Below are positions 7,825-15,741 of a DNA stretch of 64,000 bases, in pieces. Source of the DNA: Pseudomonas anuradhapurensis (GTDB taxonomy: Bacteria > Pseudomonadota > Gammaproteobacteria > Pseudomonadales > Pseudomonadaceae); contig NZ_CP077097.1 of assembly GCF_014269225.2 (NCBI RefSeq), forward strand, positions 1,246,001 to 1,310,000. The letters run 5' to 3'. The first letter of the stretch is position 1. Every line of letters starts with the position of its first letter. A program made the position numbers and the translations under genes. Below the pieces are notes generated by a model that did no database searches, was not told the DNA's origin, and saw nothing but the letters and a program-made list of their open reading frames with translations.

Positions 7825-10800
7825 TCATACGCTCCCATTGAAAATGTCGGTGTTGAGGATGTCGACCCCGACCAAGGTGATGGTCGTCGTCTGCCCGCCG
7901 GATTCGGCAATGGTCACGATGCTGTCTGCGCCGCTGTTGTCGATCGACTGCACGACGGCATTCGGATCGCCATTGAGCACCAGCTTGTCGCGTTGCCCCG
8001 CACCGGCATCGAACCCGCTGACCTGGTACAGCTGCTCATCAGCCGACAGGTCGACGTTGAACGCATCGCGCTGGCCGGTGGTGCCAACCAGCGAGAAGTC
8101 GAACGCTGCGTTGTCCGCTTCGTTGGCGAACAGGTTGGCGTCGAACGTACTGCTTGCGGAGTCGCCATCCTTGTCCGTCAGCGTTGCACTGAACTGCAGT
8201 TTGATGTCGCTGGCCAGGTTCTCGGTTTCCTTGATGAACTCGATCACCGGGATCTTGATTTCGCCCCGCCCCATCGTCAGTTGCACGGCATCAATCAGCG
8301 ACGAACCTGCCTTCTGAATCAGGAACGACACCTGGCCGCCAGCCTCTGGGGTGAGGGTGTTCACCTCGGTCAGGTTCGACGTCGTTCCATCGGCGTAGTA
8401 GATGCGGTAGTACAGGTCCTCGGTGGCGGTGTCGTAGCCCCCTACGGAGTTGTCGATGTAGACCTTCATGCCCGTCAGCAAGGTTTCCGGGTTGACCACG
8501 AAGCTTTCATCGGCGGAGCTGATCGCCGCCAGGTTGTCACCCTGGAACAGGTTGTTGGCGACGCCGATACCGGACGTGCTGACGTTCATCGACGCGGGGT
8601 CGATGTACGACGGCAGGGGATTGGTCTGCAGCTGGGCTTCGGTCGGGTCGGTAGCCCCGATGCCTATGCCGGTGAAGATGTCTGCCGTCGAGGCGAGCGC
8701 CTTGGCGGAGAAGAACACGATCTCCTCGGATGCCGACGGAATGCTTGGGTCACTGGTTTTAGGGATCAGCAAGGTACGCACTGGGTCCGGGCCGCCGGCA
8801 TCCAGCGAGCCGTTGGCACTGCTGAGCGTGGTGACCGAATGGAAGCCTTGCACCAGGTCCAGGGTGTAGCTGCCATTGGCGTAAGCCGTCAGCGTGTAGT
8901 CGATCGTGGTGTTGGCCGTTGCGGCGTTGTTGTCGAAGTCCCCGGTCAAGGTGCCAGTGAAGTGGAACGCGCCATTGGCATCTGGCGAAGGCGACGTCTC
9001 GGTGAGGGTGCCAGTACCGGTCGTGGTGGTGTTGTCGGGCCGGACCAGGGTGAACTGGCCACCCACCAGCGAAATGTCCAGGCCGGTCGCACCCAGGCCG
9101 TCGGCACCGATCGTATTGTTCCAGAAACCGTATTGCGGCAGGATGCTGCCGGTTCCGATCAGGTTGCCGAAGGCCAGGGATGGCCCATCATCGTGGAACA
9201 CCAGGTTCTGCCCGATGTTGAGGGTGGCCTGGGCGCTGTCGCCGTCCTTGTCGGTCTTGATCGCGGTCAAGGTCACCAGGTTGTCGGCGGTCAGGGTCTT
9301 CACGTCATCGGGGTTGGTGGGGTCGGGGTGGACGATGGCGCGGAGCTGGTCGAGGGTGACGGTGCCATTACTGGCGACGCTGACCGTGAACACCAGCGCG
9401 TTGGTAGTGGCCGTGCGGCCCTCCACCACGGTGCCATTGAGCGACAGGTTGACCGCCTCGCCGGTGGCCGTGTCCGTCAGGCCCGAAGCGCCTGCCACCA
9501 CGCCGAGGGCGTAGGTGAGCGTGCCAGCGCCATCGGCGCCGAAGGCCGAGGTGAAGTTGGCGGCGAAGCTCTGGCTGGCGTTGATTGCCAGGTTGGTTTC
9601 ATCGACGGTCAGGGTCGGCTCGGTGCCAGTGGTGCTGATGCTCGGGCCGTCATCCTTGAATACCAGGTTCTGCCCGATGTTCAGCGTGGCTTGTGCGCTG
9701 TCGCCGTCCTTGTCGGTCTTGGTCGCGGTCAAGGTCACCAGGTTGTCGGCGCTCAAGGTCTTCGAGTCGTCCGGGTTAGTGGTGTCGGGGTGGACGATGG
9801 CGCGGAGCTGGTCGAGGGTAACGGTGCCGTTACTGGCAACGCTGACCGTGAATACCAGCAGGTTGGTGGTGGCCGTGCGGCCTTCCACCACGGCGCCATT
9901 GAGCGACAGGTTGACCGCTTCCCCAGTGGCCGTGTCCGTCAGGCCGGAGGCGCCTGCCACCACGCCGAGGGCGTAGGTGAGCGTGCCGGCGCCATCGGCA
10001 CCGAAGGCCGAGGTGAAGTTGGCAGCGAAGCTCTGGCTGGCGTTGATTGCCAGGTTGGTTTCATCGACGGTCAGGGTCGGCTCGGTGCCGGTGGTGCTGA
10101 TGCTCGGGCCGTCATCCTTGAATACCAGGTTCTGCCCGATGTTCAGCGTGGCTTGTGCGCTGTCGCCGTCCTTGTCGGTCTTGGTCGCGGTCAAGGTCAC
10201 CAGGTTGTCGGCGCTCAGGGTTTTCGAGTCATCCGGGTTAGTGGTGTCGGGGTGGACGATGGCGCGGAGCTGGTCGAGGGTGACCTCACCGTTGCTGGCC
10301 ACACTGACCGTGAACACCAGCAGGTTGGTAGTGGCCGTGCGGCCTTCCACCACAGTGCCATTGAGCGACAGGTTGACTGCTTCCCCAGTGGCCGTGTCCG
10401 TCAGGCCGGAGGCGCCTGCCACCACGCCCAGGGCGTAGGTGAGCGTGCCTGCACCATCGGCACCGAAGGCCGAGGTGAAGTTGGCGGCGAAGCTCTGGGT
10501 GGCGTTGATCGCCAGGTTGGTTTCATCGACGGTCAGGGTCGGCTCGGTGCCGGTAGTGCTGATGCTTGGGCCGTCATCCTTGAATACCAGGTTCTGCCCG
10601 ATGTTGAGCGTAGCCTGGGCGCTGTCGCCGTCCTTGTCGGTTTTGGTCGCGGTCAAGGTCACCAGGTTGTCGGCGCTCAGGGTCTTCGAGTCATCCGGGT
10701 TAGTGGTGTCGGGGTGGACGATGGCGCGGATCTGGTCGAGGGTGACGGTGCCGTTACTGGCAACACTGACTGTGAATACCAGCAGGTTGGTGGTGGCCGT

Positions 10801-13800
10801 GCGGCCTTCCACCACGGCGCCATTGAGCGACAGGTTGACCGCTTCGCCGGTGGCCGTGTCCGTCAGGCCTGAGGCGCCTGCCACCACGCCGAGGGCGTAG
10901 GTGAGCGTGCCGGCACCATCGGCGCCGAAGGCCGAGGTGAAGTTGGCAGCGAAGCTCTGGCTGGCGTTGATCGCCAGGTTGGTTTCGTCGACCGTCAGGG
11001 TCGGTTCCGTGCCGGTGGTGCTGATGCTCGGGCCGTCATCCTTGAATACCAGGTTCTGCCCGATATTCAGCGTGGCCTGGGCGCTGTCGCCGTCCTTGTC
11101 GGTCTTGGTCGCGGTCAGGGTCACCAGGTTGTCGGCGCTCAAGGTCTTCGAGTCATCCGGGTTAGTGGTGTCGGGGTGGACGATGGCGCGGAGCTGGTCG
11201 AGGGTGACGGTGCCGTTACTGGCAACGCTGACGGTGAACACCAGCAGGTTGGTGGTAGCCGTGCGGCCTTCCACCACGGCGCCATTGAGCGACAGGTTGA
11301 CCGCCTCACCGGTGGCCGTGTCCGTCAGGCCCGAAGCGCCGGCCACCACGCCCAGGGCGTAGGTGAGCGTGCCGGCACCATCGGCACCGAAGGCCGAGGT
11401 GAAGTTGGCGGCGAAGCTCTGGCTGGCGTTGATCGCCAGGTTGGTTTCGTCGACCGTCAGGGTCGGTTCCGTGCCGGTGGTGCTGATGCTCGGGCCGTCA
11501 TCCTTGAATACCAGGTTCTGCCCGATATTCAGCGTGGCCTGGGCGCTGTCGCCGTCCTTGTCGGTCTTGGTCGCGGTCAGGGTCACCAGGTTGTCGGCGC
11601 TCAGGGTCTTCGAGTCATCCGGGTTAGTGGTGTCGGGGTGGACGATGGCGCGGAGCTGGTCGAGGGTGACGGTGCCGTTACTGGCAACGCTGACGGTGAA
11701 CACCAGCAGGTTGGTGGTGGCCGTGCGGCCTTCCACTACAGTGCCATTGAGCGACAGGTTGACCGCCTCTCCGGTGGCCGTGTCCGTCAGGCCCGAAGCG
11801 CCTGCCACCACGCCCAGGGCGTAGGTGAGCGTGCCGGCACCATCGGCGCCGAAGGCCGAGGTGAAGTTGGCGGCGAAGCTCTGGCTGGCGTTGATCGCCA
11901 GGTTGGTTTCATCGACGGTCAGGGTCGGTTCCGTGCCGGTGGTGCTGATGCTTGGGCCATCATCCTTGAATACCAGGTTCTGCCCGATATTCAGCGTGGC
12001 CTGGGCGCTGTCGCCGTCCTTGTCGGTCTTGGTCGCGGTCAGGGTCACCAGGTTGTCGCCGGACAGGGTCTTCGAGTCATCGGGGTTAGTGGTGTCGGGG
12101 TGAACGATGGCGCGGAGCTGGTCGAGGGTGACGGTGCCGTTACTGGCAACGCTGACCGTGAATACCAGCAGGTTGGTAGTGGCCGTGCGGCCTTCCACCA
12201 CGGTGCCATTGAGCGACAGGTTGACTGCCTCGCCGGTGGCCGTGTCCGTCAGGCCCGAAGCGCCTGCCACCACGCCCAGGGCGTAGGTGAGTGTGCCGGC
12301 ACCATCGGCGCCGAAGGCCGAGGTGAAGTTGGCGGCGAAGCTCTGGCTGGCGTTGATCGCCAGGTTGGTTTCATCGACGGTCAGGGTCGGCTCGGTGCCG
12401 GTGGTACTGATGCTCGGGCCGTCGTCTTCGAAGACCATCTTGGAGCCGATTTCAGCGGTAGCGGTAGTGACCTGAAGTAGCTTCAGGCCGCCGATATCGA
12501 AATCGGCATGGGTATCGCCCTTGGCGTCCACGGCAGCGCCATTCTGGATGAGCACACGGTTGTGATCCTGTGTGGTGGTGTACTCGATTCGTTGGCCGGC
12601 GGTAATGCCAGTGAGGGTAGCGACCCCCGAGGCAAAGGTGATGACGATGTTCGGGTCATTCACCGACCCGTTCGAGTTCTCGACTACCTGCCCTGTGGCG
12701 ATATTGATGACGCGAACGTTGGTGATCGCCACTGCGGCATCGTTGCTGTACCCATTGATGAAGTTCACCCCAGGCTCAGCGGCCGTGCTGTAGGCGCTGA
12801 CCGTGACCACGGCGCTCTTGCCGCTTTGCAGTTGCACCACATCGAAACTGGCCGACTTCACATTGAACACCGCGGTGTAGTCGATGTTGGCTTCAATATC
12901 CGCTTCGTTCTGGTCCAGGTTGGGAATGGTCACATTCTGCCGGGCGCCGGTGACGAAGGAGAAACGGATACCTTCCTGCTCCACGATCATCTGGTTGTTG
13001 GTGCCGAAGGTGGTCGGGCCACCCGCCTGGCTGGTGTTGATCGTATCGCCCGTGTTGATGCTGGCACCGCTCGACTGGTCGGCCGGGTCTTTCCCGGTGG
13101 CGATGATGGTCGGGTCGCTGATACGCAGGATGCCGCCGTCATTGACCACGGTCGGGTTCGCGGTGGTGAACATGAGGAACAGGTTCTGCCCGGAAGGCGC
13201 ATTGGCCAGGCTGAATTGCAGGTCCTGGTTGGTGCCGATGAATACCTTGTTCAGCAGGTTGACGGCATCGTCCGGGTTGCTGGTGTTCGGGTGCAGCAGC
13301 GGTTGGTATTCCACCGTCCAGATCTTGCCGCCGCTGACGGGCGAGCCGGTTTCTTCGATGTAACCGGCAAACACGATCGCACCTGCTGGCCCGCCCGCAC
13401 GGCCCAGCACGATGTTGTTGTTGCTGGTATCGGTGTAGAGCAGGATGCTGACGCCATCGAGCGTATCCAGCCCACTGTCGAGGCCATTGAGCGGCGCGCC
13501 AGCGCTGTTGGTGAAGCTGACGTCGGTGATGGTGCCGCCCGGTGCCGGGGTGATGGTGAATGCATTGCTGCCGGTGTTGCCCACGGCCCCGGTATAGCCA
13601 CTCAAGGCAGCACCTGCCGGGGTACCGGCGCCCAGTGCGGTGAGGCGGGTCGAGAACGCGGAGGGCAGGGAGGCCACCAGGATGTCGTTGTCGTCGGCAT
13701 CCGAGGCCGGGCTTGGTGTGGCTGTGCCATTTTGCAACCCGGCCGTTTCGTCCAGCGTCACGTTCACACCGGTCGCGGTGATCACTGCACTGTCGGTGAA

Positions 13801-14235
13801 CGACGTCGTCGCCAGCACGTCGTCAGCCGTGCCGAACACCTGGTCGGCACCCGCGCCGGTCGCGCTGAGCAGGAAGGTGGCGCCCGCCGAGTCGTCGGGG
13901 TTGACGTACCACGAGGTGGTAATGCTGCCGTTGACCTTGCCGTCCAGGTCGCCAGCGCCGCCGTCGGTCACGTACCACGGGTCGTGGCCTTCGCCGGCGT
14001 CGGTGGCGAGCACATCGTCGGGGGTGCCCCACAGGTTATCCGCACCAGCGCCGGTGGCATGGTCCACCTCGAAAGCGACCGTGCTGCCAGCCGCAAAGCC
14101 GCTGGCCGTGACGGTGGCGGTGCTGCCAGGGCTATAGTCGCTGAGGTCGGTGGTGACGGTAGGTGGGGAGATGGGGGGCAGGTCATCGGCGGGGCTATTG
14201 TGTTTGTCCGTTGGCGATGCGTTCTTCTTGTTCAT
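7825..14235 (-). CDS. Giant type I secretion-type repeat protein (adhesin-like, T1SS-143/DUF5801-like repeats)
   Basis: 2136 residues. I prefer the ATG at 14235 (MNKKNASP) because GAGAG lies eight bases upstream; an ATG two codons earlier (14241) is too close to it. Parts in order: a short Asn/Pro-rich start, an Ig-like region with duplicated TGAGAD..GTPDDVLAT passages (about 30-150), a unique region to about 600, seven 154-residue repeats (about 602-1680) each opening with DDGPSISTTGTEP, and a unique C-terminal part. The end (TTTITLVGVDIL) resembles the C-terminal export signals of type I substrates. There is no N-terminal signal peptide. Such proteins are usually biofilm or surface adhesins, or are released. 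No type I transporter or LapD/LapG-type release genes are visible nearby. Exact function is unknown. Confidence 0.8.
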   Translation of the reverse strand: MNKKNASPTDKHNSPADDLPPISPPTVTTDLSDYSPGSTATVTASGFAAGSTVAFEVDHATGAGADNLWGTPDDVLATDAGEGHDPWYVTDGGAGDLDGKVNGSITTSWYVNPDDSAGATFLLSATGAGADQVFGTADDVLATTSFTDSAVITATGVNVTLDETAGLQNGTATPSPASDADDNDILVASLPSAFSTRLTALGAGTPAGAALSGYTGAVGNTGSNAFTITPAPGGTITDVSFTNSAGAPLNGLDSGLDTLDGVSILLYTDTSNNNIVLGRAGGPAGAIVFAGYIEETGSPVSGGKIWTVEYQPLLHPNTSNPDDAVNLLNKVFIGTNQDLQFSLANAPSGQNLFLMFTTANPTVVNDGGILRISDPTIIATGKDPADQSSGASINTGDTINTSQAGGPTTFGTNNQMIVEQEGIRFSFVTGARQNVTIPNLDQNEADIEANIDYTAVFNVKSASFDVVQLQSGKSAVVTVSAYSTAAEPGVNFINGYSNDAAVAITNVRVINIATGQVVENSNGSVNDPNIVITFASGVATLTGITAGQRIEYTTTQDHNRVLIQNGAAVDAKGDTHADFDIGGLKLLQVTTATAEIGSKMVFEDDGPSISTTGTEPTLTVDETNLAINASQSFAANFTSAFGADGAGTLTYALGVVAGASGLTDTATGEAVNLSLNGTVVEGRTATTNLLVFTVSVASNGTVTLDQLRAIVHPDTTNPDDSKTLSGDNLVTLTATKTDKDGDSAQATLNIGQNLVFKDDGPSISTTGTEPTLTVDETNLAINASQSFAANFTSAFGADGAGTLTYALGVVAGASGLTDTATGEAVNLSLNGTVVEGRTATTNLLVFTVSVASNGTVTLDQLRAIVHPDTTNPDDSKTLSADNLVTLTATKTDKDGDSAQATLNIGQNLVFKDDGPSISTTGTEPTLTVDETNLAINASQSFAANFTSAFGADGAGTLTYALGVVAGASGLTDTATGEAVNLSLNGAVVEGRTATTNLLVFTVSVASNGTVTLDQLRAIVHPDTTNPDDSKTLSADNLVTLTATKTDKDGDSAQATLNIGQNLVFKDDGPSISTTGTEPTLTVDETNLAINASQSFAANFTSAFGADGAGTLTYALGVVAGASGLTDTATGEAVNLSLNGAVVEGRTATTNLLVFTVSVASNGTVTLDQIRAIVHPDTTNPDDSKTLSADNLVTLTATKTDKDGDSAQATLNIGQNLVFKDDGPSISTTGTEPTLTVDETNLAINATQSFAANFTSAFGADGAGTLTYALGVVAGASGLTDTATGEAVNLSLNGTVVEGRTATTNLLVFTVSVASNGEVTLDQLRAIVHPDTTNPDDSKTLSADNLVTLTATKTDKDGDSAQATLNIGQNLVFKDDGPSISTTGTEPTLTVDETNLAINASQSFAANFTSAFGADGAGTLTYALGVVAGASGLTDTATGEAVNLSLNGAVVEGRTATTNLLVFTVSVASNGTVTLDQLRAIVHPDTTNPDDSKTLSADNLVTLTATKTDKDGDSAQATLNIGQNLVFKDDGPSISTTGTEPTLTVDETNLAINASQSFAANFTSAFGADGAGTLTYALGVVAGASGLTDTATGEAVNLSLNGTVVEGRTATTNALVFTVSVASNGTVTLDQLRAIVHPDPTNPDDVKTLTADNLVTLTAIKTDKDGDSAQATLNIGQNLVFHDDGPSLAFGNLIGTGSILPQYGFWNNTIGADGLGATGLDISLVGGQFTLVRPDNTTTTGTGTLTETSPSPDANGAFHFTGTLTGDFDNNAATANTTIDYTLTAYANGSYTLDLVQGFHSVTTLSSANGSLDAGGPDPVRTLLIPKTSDPSIPSASEEIVFFSAKALASTADIFTGIGIGATDPTEAQLQTNPLPSYIDPASMNVSTSGIGVANNLFQGDNLAAISSADESFVVNPETLLTGMKVYIDNSVGGYDTATEDLYYRIYYADGTTSNLTEVNTLTPEAGGQVSFLIQKAGSSLIDAVQLTMGRGEIKIPVIEFIKETENLASDIKLQFSATLTDKDGDSASSTFDANLFANEADNAAFDFSLVGTTGQRDAFNVDLSADEQLYQVSGFDAGAGQRDKLVLNGDPNAVVQSIDNSGADSIVTIAESGGQTTTITLVGVDILNTDIFNGSV
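9197..12430 (-). repeat. Seven tandem 462-bp coding repeats
   Basis: Seven units of 462 bp (154 codons) lie head to tail inside the large secreted-protein gene. They are nearly identical at the DNA level, with scattered substitutions giving small changes such as LNGTVVEG/LNGAVVEG, INASQ/INATQ, GTVTLDQ/GEVTLDQ and QLRAI/QIRAI. The unit boundary can be placed at DDGPS; the eighth DDGPS (about 9185) opens the unique C-terminal region. Copy number may vary between strains or be miscounted in an assembly. Confidence 0.9.
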
Positions 14236-14338
14236 GGTCATGGCTCTCTCGCAAGCGCTGCCAGTTGTCGAGGCCTGGCTGCAGACCTCCGCTACAGGCC
14301 TCAACTATGGATAAGCGCCACGGGCGGCGCATCGGCGG

Positions 14339-14363
14339 ATACTCCCAGGCGGCCTGGGAGTAT
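14339..14363. promoter_or_regulatory. Perfect palindrome upstream of the repeat-protein gene
   Basis: ATACTCCCAGG-CGG-CCTGGGAGTAT: perfect 11-bp arms around three bases, about 105 bp upstream of the secreted-protein start. It has no T tract and is not after a gene, so a protein-binding site is more likely than a terminator. No binding protein can be assigned; the adjacent LuxR-type regulator is one candidate. The rest of the 14236-14634 gap holds no convincing gene. Confidence 0.45.
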
Positions 14364-14583
14364 TGGACTACCTGGCGCTGCCGGCGGGTGAGCGAAGGCG
14401 TACGCGCCTATGCTGTCGGACACGCTCTGGTGTGCGGCCCAGCGCCCAGGTCGTTGCGCTGAAGGTGATGCCGGAGGTGCGGGCAGCGCTGCGCATCCCG
14501 GTGAAAAAAACCTGAAGATGGTGAAAACGTGGCGTGATTTTTTCTGCCGGCGCTGGCTTCCCGGCTCCGGTTCGCTGATTTAA

Positions 14584-14599
14584 TATACTTGCCAGTATA
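14584..14599. promoter_or_regulatory. TetR-like operator palindrome before the efflux operon
   Basis: TATACT-TGCC-AGTATA is a perfect inverted repeat 35 bases before the adaptor start codon. It overlaps the only -10-like sequences in the gap (TATACT, and TATAAA at 14596). Short A/T-rich palindromes of this kind are typical operators of TetR-family repressors of RND pumps. No repressor gene lies next to it in this window. Confidence 0.5.
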
Positions 14600-14634
14600 A
14601 ATATTCAGACGTGCACCTCGCGAAAGGATTCATC

Positions 14635-15735
14635 ATGTTGCGCCATGCCTTGTCCATCGCCCTGTCCACCGCCGCCGTGCTGTTGCTGGCAGCGTGCGGC
14701 CAGGAAGCCGTCCCACCCGCCGCGCCACGCCCGGCGCTGGTGGTGCAACCGCAGCCGGCCGAAGCCGCTGCCGACAGTTACCCCGGTGAAGTGCGGGCGC
14801 GCTTCGAGCCGGAGCTGGCCTTCCGCATTGCCGGCAAGGTCAGCAAGCGCCTGGTCGAGGAAGGGCAGCGGGTCAAGGCCGACCAGCCGTTGGCCGAACT
14901 CGACCCGCAGGATGTGCGCCTGCAGCTGGAAGCCAATCGTGCCCAGCTGGCGGCCGCCGAGGCCAACCTGTCGTTGGTGCGTGCCGAGCGCGATCGCTAC
15001 CAGAAGCTGCTGGACCGGCAGATGGTCAGCCGTTCGCAGTACGACAACGCCGAAAACCTCTACCGCGCCGGGCAGGCCCGCCTCAAGCAGGCCAAGGCCG
15101 AGTTCGACGTGGCCGGCAACCAGGCCGAATATGCCGTGCTGCGTGCACCGCAGGCCGGGGTGATCGCCAAGCGCCAGGTAGAAGTGGGCCAGGTGGTCGC
15201 GGCCGGGCAGACCGTATTCACCCTTGCTGCCGATGGCGAGCGGGAAGTGCTCATCGGCCTGCCGGAGCAGCACTTCGCCCGCTTCGCCGTAGGCCAGGCG
15301 GTGAGCGTGGAACTGTGGTCGCACCCGCAGGAGCGCTTCCAGGGGCGCATCCGCGAGCTGTCGCCGGCCGCCGACCCGCGCTCGCGTACCTTTGCCGCAC
15401 GCATTGCCTTCACCTCCGCTGCCACGCCGGCGGAGCTGGGCCAGAGCGCCCGGGTGTACATCGCCCACGAAGGCTTGATCCCGTTGGCCGTGCCGTTGTC
15501 GGCGGTTACCGCAGAGAACGGCCAGGCCTACGTCTGGCGGGTCAACAAGGACAGCCGCCTGGAGCGGGCGCTGGTGCGCCTGGGGGCCTATGGTGCCGAC
15601 AGTGTGCCGGTGCTGGAGGGCCTTGCCGTGGGTGACTGGATAGTCGCCGCCGGTGGCCACGTGTTGCGCGAGGGCCAGGAGATACGCCCGGTAGACCGCA
15701 CCAACCGTGTAGTGAACCTGACGGCCAAGGAGTAA
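14635..15735 (+). CDS. RND efflux periplasmic adaptor (membrane fusion lipoprotein)
   Basis: 366 residues, starting at the ATG at 14635 with AAAGGA six bases upstream. A lipoprotein signal ends in the lipobox LLAAC (Cys21). The body has the usual adaptor layout: a split lipoyl/barrel-sandwich region, a coiled-coil hairpin (about 90-150, with LAAAEANLSLVRAERDRYQ) and beta-barrel domains. It links an inner-membrane RND pump to an outer-membrane channel in the periplasm. The permease gene follows six bases after the stop, so they form an operon. Substrate is not deducible. Confidence 0.88.
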   Translation: MLRHALSIALSTAAVLLLAACGQEAVPPAAPRPALVVQPQPAEAAADSYPGEVRARFEPELAFRIAGKVSKRLVEEGQRVKADQPLAELDPQDVRLQLEANRAQLAAAEANLSLVRAERDRYQKLLDRQMVSRSQYDNAENLYRAGQARLKQAKAEFDVAGNQAEYAVLRAPQAGVIAKRQVEVGQVVAAGQTVFTLAADGEREVLIGLPEQHFARFAVGQAVSVELWSHPQERFQGRIRELSPAADPRSRTFAARIAFTSAATPAELGQSARVYIAHEGLIPLAVPLSAVTAENGQAYVWRVNKDSRLERALVRLGAYGADSVPVLEGLAVGDWIVAAGGHVLREGQEIRPVDRTNRVVNLTAKE

Positions 15736-15741
15736 GTCCCG

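Noticed and set aside
7720..10872. A 1050-codon plus-strand frame opposite the repeat protein
   Set aside because: Antisense to a gene with clear domains and repeats; the translation is low-complexity Val/Gly/Gln/Arg text.
9197..12430. Regular repeat spacing considered as a CRISPR array or satellite
   Set aside because: The units are 462 bp, in frame and coding for a protein repeat. There are no short direct repeats with unique spacers.
9515..12475. A series of identical-looking 153-codon open frames on the plus strand
   Set aside because: They recur every 462 bases only because they are antisense to the tandem repeats of the large minus-strand gene. They have no ribosome-binding sites.
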